Shown here one piece after another: positions 1 through 7,712 of a stretch of 11,581 nt of DNA; position 1 is the first letter of the stretch; each line of letters opens with the position of its first letter. The DNA lies in assembly GCA_025455085.1 (NCBI GenBank), contig JALONF010000061.1:1-11581 (forward strand), read 5' to 3'. The position numbers and the translations under genes are program-made. Below the pieces are notes generated by a model. That model did not search any database and was not told the DNA's origin. It saw only the letters and a list, made by a program, of their open reading frames with translations. Source of the DNA: Ignavibacteriaceae bacterium. Its GTDB lineage: Bacteria; Bacteroidota; Ignavibacteria; Ignavibacteriales; Ignavibacteriaceae.

Positions 1-1677
1 GATAAATTCCAGGAGCTACAGGATAAAGTTGACAAAATAAACGACCAGCTTGGTGATATGAAGCAGAATCTTCAGGAAAATAATCTGCTCTCAAAAGAAA
101 CGATGGAAAAATATCTTGAGCTGCAAAAGCTGATGGATGAAATGACAAGCGAGGAGATGAAAAAAGCAATGGAGAGAATGCAAAACCTGTTAAAAGATTT
201 GAACAGGCAGATGACACAAGAGCAGCTTCAAAATATGAAAATGGATGAAGAAAGATTTAAGAAAAGTATTGAAAGAACTCTCAACCTGTTGAAACGTATT
301 CAGATTGAGCAGAAAATGGATGAGCTGCTTAATCGAACCGAAGAGTTAACTGCGAATCAGGAAAATCTTTTTGAGCAGACTGAACAAAGTGATCCATCAA
401 ACCAAAAAGAAAATGAAAATCTTAGTAAGAAGCAGGATGAGATAACAAAAGATCTGGAAAAGCTTAAAAAGGAAATGCAGGACCTCGAAAAGAAAATGGG
501 TGAGATACCTAATATGCCTCAGGAGGAAATGGAAGAGCTGATGGAAGAGTTTGAACAGCAGCAGAACCAGCAATTATCAGAGCAGACATCACAGGATATC
601 CAGCAGAATAAAAAGCAGAAAGCGCAGAAGAATCAGCAGCAGCTTTCACAAAATATGAAGCAGATGAAACAAATGATGCAGCAGATGAAGGATTCGATGC
701 AGCAGCAGAATCAAATGCAGACATTTACTGATATGATGAAGATTCTTGACAACATTATTTCTTTATCAAAGCAGCAGGAGGATTTAAAACTTGAATCAGA
801 AAATCTCGACCCAAACTCTTCAAGGCTGGATGAGTTAGCGCAGAAAGAAAATAATCTTTCAAATAATCTTACCAACTTAATGCAGCAGATGTCTGATTTA
901 TCCCAGAAAACATTTGCAATAACTCCGGAGATGGGAAAATCCTTAGGTGATGCTAAGAAACAGATGGAAGGCTCTATTCAGTCTATGAAAAACAGGAACG
1001 GTATGCTTGCGGGAAATCAGCAGGGTGAGGCAATGAAATCACTGAACGAGGCAGCAATGATGATGAAGAGCTCTATGGAATCTATGATGCAGGGAGGAAG
1101 CGGACAGGGAGGTATGATGTCGCTTATGCAGCAATTGCAGCAGATGTCCGGCGATCAAATGAATCTGAACAATCTCACACAAAAATTACAGCAGATGCAG
1201 CAAGGCGGACTTACTCCTCAGCAGCAGCTCGAAATGCAGAGACTTGGACAACAGCAGCAGTTAATTCAAAAATCACTTGAACAATTGAACAAGGAGGCAA
1301 AAGTATCCGGGCAATCAGCAAAACTCCCTGCCGATCTGGACGAAATATCACGAAAGATGAAGGAAGTAATCACAGATATGCAAGGTGAAAAGTTGGATGA
1401 TGAGTTAATACAGAAACAGGAAAATATTCTCAGTAAACTTCTGGATGCACAGAGATCAATCAATGAAAGAGATTATGAAAAGGAAAGAGAATCCCGAACA
1501 GGTGAAAACGTCTCCAGAAATCTTCCGCCTGAGTTAGACCTATCTTCTCCAAATTCATTAAATAAAATCCGTGACGAATTGAACAAAGCTGTTAAAGAGG
1601 GTTACTCCAGAGATTATGAGGATTTGATAAGGAAATACTATGAAATTCTGCAAAATGAGAGCCTCCAGAGTCAATAG
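1..1677 (+). CDS. C-terminal part of a long Gln/Met-rich coiled-coil protein, DUF4175-like (5' end outside window)
   Basis: The reading frame is open from base 1 (DKFQELQDKV...), so the first ATG at 58 is internal and the true start lies upstream; 558 codons are visible before the TAG at 1675. The visible part has no membrane segment. It is almost entirely charged or Gln/Met-rich heptad-like helix, with repeated MQQM, QQQ and KQMM runs (densest around bases 540-720 and 1110-1270) and a Gly/Met/Gln-rich stretch around 1080-1140. The last ~60 residues differ: a conserved-looking tail with NLPPELDLSSP and then EGYSRDYEDLIRKYYEIL. That tail and the coiled-coil composition resemble the C-terminal end of large Bacteroidota/Ignavibacteria DUF4175-family proteins, whose N-terminus is usually membrane-anchored (family knowledge, not visible here). 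Cellular role is unknown; a structural or envelope role is only inference. The 118-nt gap to the next gene argues against tight coupling with the kinase. Confidence 0.75.
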   Translation, partial: DKFQELQDKVDKINDQLGDMKQNLQENNLLSKETMEKYLELQKLMDEMTSEEMKKAMERMQNLLKDLNRQMTQEQLQNMKMDEERFKKSIERTLNLLKRIQIEQKMDELLNRTEELTANQENLFEQTEQSDPSNQKENENLSKKQDEITKDLEKLKKEMQDLEKKMGEIPNMPQEEMEELMEEFEQQQNQQLSEQTSQDIQQNKKQKAQKNQQQLSQNMKQMKQMMQQMKDSMQQQNQMQTFTDMMKILDNIISLSKQQEDLKLESENLDPNSSRLDELAQKENNLSNNLTNLMQQMSDLSQKTFAITPEMGKSLGDAKKQMEGSIQSMKNRNGMLAGNQQGEAMKSLNEAAMMMKSSMESMMQGGSGQGGMMSLMQQLQQMSGDQMNLNNLTQKLQQMQQGGLTPQQQLEMQRLGQQQQLIQKSLEQLNKEAKVSGQSAKLPADLDEISRKMKEVITDMQGEKLDDELIQKQENILSKLLDAQRSINERDYEKERESRTGENVSRNLPPELDLSSPNSLNKIRDELNKAVKEGYSRDYEDLIRKYYEILQNESLQSQ

Positions 1678-1768
1678 AAATTCTCGCCAAGCCAATTAGA
1701 TTTCTAAAAAATTTTTCATCATAATCCGAATATTTTCATTTTTAAGCAATTTTAAGGATAAATCTGTA

Positions 1769-1776
1769 TATTTTTG
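1769..1776 (+). promoter_or_regulatory. possible Bacteroidota-type -7 promoter element upstream of the kinase gene
   Basis: The octamer TATTTTTG fits the Bacteroidota sigma-A -7 consensus TAnnTTTG exactly and ends 19 nt before the kinase ATG. No convincing TTG/TTTG -33 element sits at the expected distance upstream. In sequence this AT-rich an octamer match is weak evidence. It is listed because it is the best promoter-like signal in the 118-nt gap. Confidence 0.22.
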
Positions 1777-1795
1777 AGAAATTGAAATTCTATTT

Positions 1796-3448
1796 ATGAA
1801 CGAGATAATTGAAAATACACTCCATATTATTTCCAAGATAAGTGCAAGCAGGCAAGGATACTTGCTTCAGCTTAGCGATCAGGGTTACGGTATATTAAAT
1901 ATCTGGGGAGGGAAGCAGGAGGATTTCACTTCTTTAAATGATTTGTTATTTAAATTGTTTAAAGCTGGCGGTATTGATACTGAAAAAGTTGCCAGTCTTC
2001 CATCTGTCCTGACTTTTTTAAAAGAAAGATTTTCATCTTCCTTCTTTATTAAAGATCTTATTTTTTTCTCTGAAAGAAATCAATTCGTTTATATCCTGCT
2101 TTTTTCAGATAATGTTGACGAATTCCGTGAGGAATCTAAAAACAGGATTATTCCAATTCTCTCCATACTAAGTCATCAAGTCAAAACATGGATTGAGTTG
2201 CAAACTGAAAAAGAAATTATTCCTGGTGAAGATGGGATTGTTTCAGCAAAGGGCAAGAGGCTAATTGATGAATGGGAAAACAGATTCAATCTCCTCATAA
2301 AAACATCTCCTGACCTGATATTCATTCTTGATGAAGCGGGTAAAATTGTACTCATAAACGAAGCGTCAAAAAATTATTTGGAATATTCTCCGGATGAAAT
2401 GAAAGGGAAATATTTTTTAGATTTTGTCAGTAAAGAAGATACTTCGTTAATTAATATCTCCTTAAGTAAAGTTCTAACCGAGAAGAAACCAATAAAGTTC
2501 AAGATTCATCTTCTAACAAAGTACGGAAAGATATTTCCACTTGAGTTAAGTTGTAATACTATCTTCAATCATCATAAAGTAGTTGGATTGTTAGCAGTTG
2601 GTAAAGACCTGAGTGAGAAGTACAGATATGAAATGGAATTACAAAAGCTCAAACCCAAAGTAACAGAAATTAACAGGTTACTGAATATTGAACGAAGCAG
2701 GGTCGCACCTCAAAAATCTGTAGTTGAAGAACTGAACCGCCTTAAGTATGACTTCATTTCCAGCATTTCTCACGAATTCAGAACTACTCTGGCTTCCATA
2801 ATCGGTTTCTCTGAAACAATTGTTTCGGATCCTGATCTGGGTGATTCTATGAAAGAAGAATTTATTAAAGTAATTATGAGCGAAGGTAAAAGGCTTGCAA
2901 AACTCATAAATTACTTTTTAGATACTCCGAGTACTGATGATAATATGATAATGATTAACACAACAACTTTCGGGTTGATAAAATTAGTTCAGGATGCCAT
3001 TAATGCTAACAATGAGTTAGCTATATCTAAAAATATTAATATCAACTTTGAACATCCATCAGAGGAAGTTTTCATTGAAGCCGATCGGGACAGTCTCTAT
3101 CAGGTTATAAATGCTTTGATTAACAATGCCATACGATTTACTGACGAACTCGGTAGAGTAAAAATAGTTGTAAATAATTTTGTAAGAGAAGTTGAAATTT
3201 TAGTGAGTGATACTGGAATAGGAATTCCTGAAGAAGATCAACCGTATATTTTTCAGAGATTTTTTAGAGTGAGCAGAAGATTGAGTGATATACCCAGTGT
3301 TGGAGTTGGCTTGGTTTTTGTAAAACAAATAATCGATTTGCATAAAGGTTTAATAACAGTTCAAAGCGAAGCCGGCAGTGGAACCACATTTCTGGTAAAA
3401 TTGCCAAAAAGAAGTAAAATTGATAAAAATGAGGTAAATCTTGAGTAA
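1796..3448 (+). CDS. soluble PAS-domain sensor histidine kinase
   Basis: This 550-aa HisKA/HATPase kinase should autophosphorylate on His and pass phosphate to the sigma-54 regulator encoded next to it. Residues ~1-140 form an unassigned, perhaps GAF-like, input domain. Residues ~160-275 are a PAS domain (SPDLIFILDEAGKIVLINEA). Residues ~276-315 are a helical linker. The H-box is at 320-338 with phospho-acceptor H326 (SISHEFRT), the N-box at 438-449 with N444, the G1 box DTGIGIP at 472-478, the F-box around 486-490 and the G2 box at 501-506. No hydrophobic membrane segment is visible, so it is probably cytoplasmic and senses an internal signal. Two positions are off-consensus: the usual Pro of HExRTPL is T331, and the first Gly of the G2 box is S501. 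The ATG at 1796 has no good Shine-Dalgarno sequence. Its 3' end overlaps the regulator gene by 8 nt, which implies coupled translation. Confidence 0.92.
   Translation: MNEIIENTLHIISKISASRQGYLLQLSDQGYGILNIWGGKQEDFTSLNDLLFKLFKAGGIDTEKVASLPSVLTFLKERFSSSFFIKDLIFFSERNQFVYILLFSDNVDEFREESKNRIIPILSILSHQVKTWIELQTEKEIIPGEDGIVSAKGKRLIDEWENRFNLLIKTSPDLIFILDEAGKIVLINEASKNYLEYSPDEMKGKYFLDFVSKEDTSLINISLSKVLTEKKPIKFKIHLLTKYGKIFPLELSCNTIFNHHKVVGLLAVGKDLSEKYRYEMELQKLKPKVTEINRLLNIERSRVAPQKSVVEELNRLKYDFISSISHEFRTTLASIIGFSETIVSDPDLGDSMKEEFIKVIMSEGKRLAKLINYFLDTPSTDDNMIMINTTTFGLIKLVQDAINANNELAISKNININFEHPSEEVFIEADRDSLYQVINALINNAIRFTDELGRVKIVVNNFVREVEILVSDTGIGIPEEDQPYIFQRFFRVSRRLSDIPSVGVGLVFVKQIIDLHKGLITVQSEAGSGTTFLVKLPKRSKIDKNEVNLE
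3431..3435 (+). promoter_or_regulatory. Shine-Dalgarno GAGGT that fixes a TTG start for the response regulator
   Basis: GAGGT lies 5 nt before the TTG at 3441, inside the 3' end of the kinase gene. An in-frame ATG at 3429 is followed two codons later by a stop, so it cannot be the start. TTG at 3441 gives MSKLIFIVDDE, the normal beginning of a receiver domain, so this site decides the start. Confidence 0.75.
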
Positions 3449-4811
3449 ACTCATATTCATAGTTGATGATGAGCAGTCCATCTCTAAACTACTTTCGTTC
3501 TGGGTGAAAGATAAGTGGGGTTATGATGTGGAAATATTTCCAAATAGCGAATCTATGTTAAAAAAACTTAGCTCAAGGCCTGATCTTGTTTTATTAGATA
3601 TAATGCTTCCGGGATTAGATGGAATAGAAACTCTTAAAAGAATCAAGCAGGCTGATGAACACCTGCCTGTTATTATGCTTTCTGCGCAGGGAAGAATTGA
3701 TGTTGCTGTTGATTCCATAAAGTATGGTGCTTATGATTATTTCTCAAAGCCAATTGATCAGCAAAAACTTGAGCTCGCTTTAAAAAATGCCATCCGTAAT
3801 TATGATTTATTAAAAGAAGTTCAAAACCTCAAAGAGCATGTAAAGAAGGAATATAGTTTTGATAATATTATTTCTGCTGATGGTAAAATGCAGGATGTCT
3901 TTAAACTTGTTTCAAAGGTGCTTGATAATGATATCTCTGTTTTGATCTATGGAGAAAGCGGTACCGGAAAAGAATTAATCGCACGTGCAATCCATTACAA
4001 TGGCAATAGAAAAGATAAACCATTTGTTGTGGTTAATTGTGCTTCGATTCCAAGAGAGCTTCTGGAAAGCGAATTGTTCGGTCATGAGAAAGGTTCCTTC
4101 ACAGGTGCGCATCAACGAAAACTTGGCAAGTTTGAATATGCAAAGGACGGGACTATCTTTCTTGATGAAGTTGGTGAATTAGAAATGCTGCTGCAGGCAA
4201 AACTTTTGAGAGTTATTCAGCAGAAAGAATTTGAGCGGGTCGGTGGTACAGAATTAATTAAAACAAATGTTAGAATTATTTCAGCAACTAACAGAGACCT
4301 GAAACATGCAGTCGAGCAAAAACAATTTCGTGAGGATCTATATTACAGATTGAATTCTTTCCCGATATTTATTCCACCGATCAGGCAGAGACGGGCGGAT
4401 ATTCTTGTACTTACTGAATATTTTTTGGAGGAATTCAATAAGAAACTTCAAAAGAATGTTAAAGGATTCACTAAAAAAGCATTGAAGCTCATTTACGAAT
4501 ATGACTGGCCGGGGAATGTTAGGGAGATGGAAAACACAATTGAACGCTGCTTGATAATTTCCGAAAAAGATCATCTGGATGTCGATGATTTGCCGCAGCA
4601 TATCAGAGCTGCCGATACTTCAGCCAGTGTTGACCAGCAGAATGTAATGTTCACAGATTATAATATTATCCCCTTTGAAAAAATAAAAGAAAAATCAATC
4701 AGACACGCATTAAAAGTAACTGGAGGCAATATTGTTGAAGCCGCAAGAAAACTTCAGCTTGGCAGAGCTACTATCTACCGTCTGATGGAAAAATACGGAA
4801 TAGAAGGTTGA
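3441..4811 (+). CDS. NtrC-family sigma-54-dependent response regulator
   Basis: This 456-aa protein has the classic receiver, AAA+ and Fis-type DNA-binding layout. The receiver (~1-120) has acidic residues D9, D10 and E11, phospho-acceptor D53 (LVLLDIMLPGLDG), S81 and K103 (FSKP). The AAA+ domain (~140-385) has Walker A GESGTGKE at 171-178, the sigma-54 contact loop as GSFTGA at 218-223 (a known variant of GAFTGA), Walker B FLDE at 240-243, arginine-finger region REDLYYRL at 297-304 and WPGNVRE at 356-362. The C-terminal Fis helix-turn-helix (~415-453) contains GGNIVEAARKLQLGRATIYRLM. All key residues are present, so it should be an active enhancer-binding activator of RNA polymerase with sigma-54. 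It starts at TTG with an upstream GAGGT and overlaps the kinase by 8 nt, making that kinase the likely phosphodonor. I saw no clear -24/-12 promoter in the gaps of this window, so its targets are probably elsewhere. Confidence 0.95.
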   Translation: MSKLIFIVDDEQSISKLLSFWVKDKWGYDVEIFPNSESMLKKLSSRPDLVLLDIMLPGLDGIETLKRIKQADEHLPVIMLSAQGRIDVAVDSIKYGAYDYFSKPIDQQKLELALKNAIRNYDLLKEVQNLKEHVKKEYSFDNIISADGKMQDVFKLVSKVLDNDISVLIYGESGTGKELIARAIHYNGNRKDKPFVVVNCASIPRELLESELFGHEKGSFTGAHQRKLGKFEYAKDGTIFLDEVGELEMLLQAKLLRVIQQKEFERVGGTELIKTNVRIISATNRDLKHAVEQKQFREDLYYRLNSFPIFIPPIRQRRADILVLTEYFLEEFNKKLQKNVKGFTKKALKLIYEYDWPGNVREMENTIERCLIISEKDHLDVDDLPQHIRAADTSASVDQQNVMFTDYNIIPFEKIKEKSIRHALKVTGGNIVEAARKLQLGRATIYRLMEKYGIEG

Positions 4812-4917
4812 TTCTTGTCAGTTGATTTTTTCTGCTTCAGGAATTTGTAAATAGTATAATAATTATTGAATCGCTGTATAGAGTTAATTATCCTCAAATA
4901 ATAAAGTTATGCGTTAG

Positions 4918-6483
4918 ATGAGTGTTAGTGATAAAAAGTCGATACTAGTTATTGATGACGATATAACCATTCGCAAACTTATTTCCCATCATTTAAATCT
5001 TCACAATTACAAAGTTTATCTCGCTTCAAATACCGATGAAGGATTTAATCAGTTATATAATAATAACATTGATCTTGTTTTATGTGATATTATAATGGAT
5101 AAAATGGATGGGTTTACTTTCTGCCAGCTTGTACGTGAAAATGAAAATTACCGTTCGCTTCCTTTTGTGTTTGTTACAGCAAAAAATACACTTGAAGATA
5201 AATCCAGAGCCCTTGAAGCGGGAGGGGATGATTTTATAACCAAGCCGTTCAATGTTGATGAAATGATTTTAAAGGTAAAAGCTTTAATCAGACGAACAGA
5301 GATTAATCGAATTTATGGCACCAGAAAAAATCTTAGAGAAGTTTTTACAAAGAGAACCCCAAAAGTAATTATTGTAGATGATGATAAATCTGCTTTGACT
5401 ATTTATCAATCGTGGCTGCATAAAGCCGGTATAGAATGTCAAGTTGCATATAACGCAGCTGAGGGATTAAAACTTGCTAAATCATTCCAACCCGACTTAA
5501 TAGTTGCAGATATAATGATGCCCGAGATTGATGGCTTTAAATTTCGTGAAATGCTTTTACAAGACTCTGAACTTGCTTCTATCCCATTCATTTTTCTAAG
5601 CAATATAAGTTCTGAACAAGAAATTCTCGACGGATTTAACAAGGATATAACAGATTATATTCTTAAGGACAGAGGACATAAAATAATCACTGCAAAAATC
5701 TCAGCCTTGTTAAAAAGTCTCAGCAAAGAAAGAAGAAAGGTAGTAACAGAACTGCACGAAGCATCAGAGATTTTGAAGACAAGCGTTGTGCCTGAAGTAT
5801 TGCCGGACTTTGATAATTTCGATATCCGGTACTGGCATATACCTTTTACAGGAATACCTGGAGGAGATTTCATTGATCATTTTCTTCTTGATGGTGATCA
5901 CCTAACTATAGTACTCGGTGATGTAATGGGTAAAAAATGGGGAGCCTGGTATTTTGCTTATGCTTATGCCGGTTATATACGAAGTGCTATTCATTCGGTG
6001 ATTGAAGAGGGAGATGTTTCTTCACCTGGAAAGATAATCGGCAAGGTTAACAAACTAGTATATAAGGATTCAAAAATTTCAGAAGTATTTTCAACGCTTT
6101 CAGTTGTGGTTATTGATAAGAAAAATATGTCATTAAAATATTCGGGTGCAGGTGACATGCCCATAATTTATAGGAGTAAATCCGCTGGGGAACTGAAAAG
6201 AATTGATTCTAAAGGACTTCTATTAGGGTTTAATAAAGATGCCGTATTTGATGATGCGGACCTGCAAATGAATCCGAATGATACCGTAATAATGACTACA
6301 GATGGTATGATTGAATCTCGTGACGCTGAAGGAAATCAATTTGGCGTGAGCAAATTAATAAAGACTATTCTGAAAGATGATTTCATTAAATCTCCTATTG
6401 ATGTTTTGAGAGATGATATAAATAATTTCAATCAGTTGAAATTTGATGATGATGTTAGTGTGATTACTATCGCAGCAAAATAA
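4918..6483 (+). CDS. tandem-receiver response regulator with SpoIIE/PP2C-type phosphatase output
   Basis: The 521-aa protein has three domains. Receiver 1 (~8-125) has DDD at 13-15, phospho-acceptor D57 (LVLCDIIMDKMDG), T87 and K109 (TKPF). Receiver 2 (~148-265) has DDD at 154-156, D198 (VADIMMPEIDG), S228 and K250, but the Lys is followed by Asp (LKDRG) instead of the usual Pro. A short helical linker (~266-290) precedes a SpoIIE/RsbU-like serine phosphatase (~300-520). The phosphatase shows PGGDFID (314-320), GDVMGK (334-339), AGDMPIIY (411-418), TTDGMIES (460-467) and a terminal DDDVSV (510-515), so its metal-binding aspartates look intact. The family dephosphorylates STAS-type antagonists in partner-switch pathways; the partner here is unknown. 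It lies 106 nt downstream of the regulator, so co-transcription is possible but not shown. A weak TTGAAT-17-TATCCT promoter-like pair at 4866-4894 could give it its own promoter. The ATG has no visible Shine-Dalgarno sequence. Confidence 0.92.
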   Translation: MSVSDKKSILVIDDDITIRKLISHHLNLHNYKVYLASNTDEGFNQLYNNNIDLVLCDIIMDKMDGFTFCQLVRENENYRSLPFVFVTAKNTLEDKSRALEAGGDDFITKPFNVDEMILKVKALIRRTEINRIYGTRKNLREVFTKRTPKVIIVDDDKSALTIYQSWLHKAGIECQVAYNAAEGLKLAKSFQPDLIVADIMMPEIDGFKFREMLLQDSELASIPFIFLSNISSEQEILDGFNKDITDYILKDRGHKIITAKISALLKSLSKERRKVVTELHEASEILKTSVVPEVLPDFDNFDIRYWHIPFTGIPGGDFIDHFLLDGDHLTIVLGDVMGKKWGAWYFAYAYAGYIRSAIHSVIEEGDVSSPGKIIGKVNKLVYKDSKISEVFSTLSVVVIDKKNMSLKYSGAGDMPIIYRSKSAGELKRIDSKGLLLGFNKDAVFDDADLQMNPNDTVIMTTDGMIESRDAEGNQFGVSKLIKTILKDDFIKSPIDVLRDDINNFNQLKFDDDVSVITIAAK

Positions 6484-6502
6484 AAATTTTACTCACCAAA
6501 GA

Positions 6503-6564
6503 ATACTTTTCAGTTCAAATAAAAAAATAAGTTATAATTAATTAACATTGATTCTGGAAAGTAT
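6503..6564. repeat. 11-nt inverted repeat spanning the convergent gap between the phosphatase gene and prfA
   Basis: ATACTTTTCAG (6503-6513) and CTGGAAAGTAT (6554-6564) pair over 11 positions with one G-T wobble. The intervening ~40 nt is AT-rich and contains an A7 run. The right arm ends one base before the prfA stop codon. The loop is long for an intrinsic terminator, so this may be a weak bidirectional terminator or chance. Confidence 0.3.
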
Positions 6565-6565
6565 A

Positions 6566-7639
6566 TTATTCAGCAGCCTGAAGTTTTTCGGTCTTGTCTG
6601 CTATTTTAAGCTGCTCAATCAGCTCGTCGATATGTCCTTCCATAATGTTTGAAAGGTTGTAAAGAGTTAAACCTATCCTGTGGTCGGTTACACGATTCTG
6701 CGGGAAATTATATGTTCGGATTTTATCACTCCGGTCGCCGCTTCCAACCATAGATTTTCTTTGAGCAGAAATTTCAGCGTTCTGTTTTTTTAATTCCATA
6801 TCATACAATCTTGCCTTCAAAACTTTCATTGCCTTCTGTCTGTTTTTTAACTGTGATCTTTCATCCTGGCACTGAACAACCAAACCTGTAGGAAGGTGAG
6901 TCATTCTAACAGCAGTTTCAACTTTATTTACGTTTTGTCCTCCTGCACCGCCGGCACGGAAAATATCAATCTTCAAATCATTCGGATTAACTTCAACCTG
7001 AACATCTTCCACTTCAGGAAGAACTGCAACCGAAGCCGCTGATGTATGCACTCTGCCGCTGCCTTCTGTTTCAGGAACTCGCTGAACTCTGTGAACACCA
7101 CTTTCAAACTTTAAATCACCGTAAACATTATTGCCATTCACTGAGAAGACTGCTTCTTTAATTCCACCAAGTCCGGTATCACTTATATCAATCAACTCTA
7201 CCTTCCAGTTCCGCATTTCAGCATATCGTGTGTACATTCTGAAAAGATCGCCTGCAAAAAGAGCAGCCTCTTCTCCTCCGGTTCCTGCTCTTATTTCCAT
7301 AATTATACTTTTATCGTCATTGGGGTCTTTTGGCAGTATAAGGATTTTTATTTCCTCTTCAAGCTTTTCTTTATCAACATTAAGCTCATCAAGCTCGGTC
7401 AAGGCCATCGAAACCAGATCGCTGTCACTAACTGTATCAATAATTTCCTTGTTGCCTTTGATATTCTTTAAGACTATAGCATATCTCGAATACGCCTCAA
7501 CTATTTCAGAAAGATCGCTTCTTTCCCTGGTCAGTGAAATCAATTTCTCCCTGTTGGCAGAAATATTTGGATCTGAGAGCTGCTCGTTTATGCTGTCATA
7601 TCTATTCTTTATTTTTTCTAACTTATCTGCTAAATTCAT
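6566..7639 (-). CDS. prfA: peptide chain release factor 1
   Basis: This 357-aa class I release factor recognises UAA and UAG stop codons in the ribosomal A site and triggers peptidyl-tRNA hydrolysis. The N-terminal ~100 residues are helical and charged. Codon recognition uses a PxT tripeptide, here PET at 189-191 within RVPETEGSGRVHTS; release factor 2 would have SPF at this place, so RF1 is the firm call. The catalytic GGQ loop is at 233-235 (RAGGAGGQNVNKVET), with Q235 the residue that PrmC methylates in other bacteria. RIRTYNFPQNRVTDHRIG-type sequence follows at ~307-323. The length matches full-size RF1. The prmC gene often next to prfA is not present here. The gene is convergent with the phosphatase gene (82-nt gap) and divergent from the membrane-protein gene. 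The ATG lacks a clear Shine-Dalgarno sequence. Confidence 0.97.
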   Translation of the reverse strand: MNLADKLEKIKNRYDSINEQLSDPNISANREKLISLTRERSDLSEIVEAYSRYAIVLKNIKGNKEIIDTVSDSDLVSMALTELDELNVDKEKLEEEIKILILPKDPNDDKSIIMEIRAGTGGEEAALFAGDLFRMYTRYAEMRNWKVELIDISDTGLGGIKEAVFSVNGNNVYGDLKFESGVHRVQRVPETEGSGRVHTSAASVAVLPEVEDVQVEVNPNDLKIDIFRAGGAGGQNVNKVETAVRMTHLPTGLVVQCQDERSQLKNRQKAMKVLKARLYDMELKKQNAEISAQRKSMVGSGDRSDKIRTYNFPQNRVTDHRIGLTLYNLSNIMEGHIDELIEQLKIADKTEKLQAAE

Positions 7640-7701
7640 ATTGTGTTTCTAAAAATTCTGTGGAAATATATAAAAGCTCACTTTTAAAATCTAAAAAGCA
7701 T

Positions 7702-7706
7702 AGGTG
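7702..7706 (+). promoter_or_regulatory. Shine-Dalgarno AGGTG favouring a GTG start at 7713
   Basis: AGGTG lies 6 nt before the GTG at 7713. The alternative in-frame GTG at 7704 lies inside this motif and has only A-rich sequence upstream. The choice changes the N-terminus by three residues. Confidence 0.5.
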
Positions 7707-7712
7707 TTTGCC

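Noticed and set aside
509..724. 71-codon - strand open frame, Ala/Ser-rich
   Set aside because: It is produced by the repeated CAG/ATG-rich codons of the Gln/Met coiled coil read in reverse; not a gene.
1675..1715. Intrinsic terminator after the coiled-coil gene (TAGAAAT / ATTTCTA, then T-run)
   Set aside because: The stem is only 7 AT-rich pairs with an 18-nt loop, and the following T-run is short; too weak to call.
4812..4917. Sigma-54 (-24/-12) promoter as a target of the NtrC-type regulator
   Set aside because: No GG-N10-GC type element with TGGCA and TTGC is visible in this gap or the other gaps.
7131..7652. 173-codon + strand open frame opposite prfA
   Set aside because: It is Ser/Leu/Ile-rich with no recognisable domain and lies wholly antisense to a clear release factor gene; it is a shadow frame.
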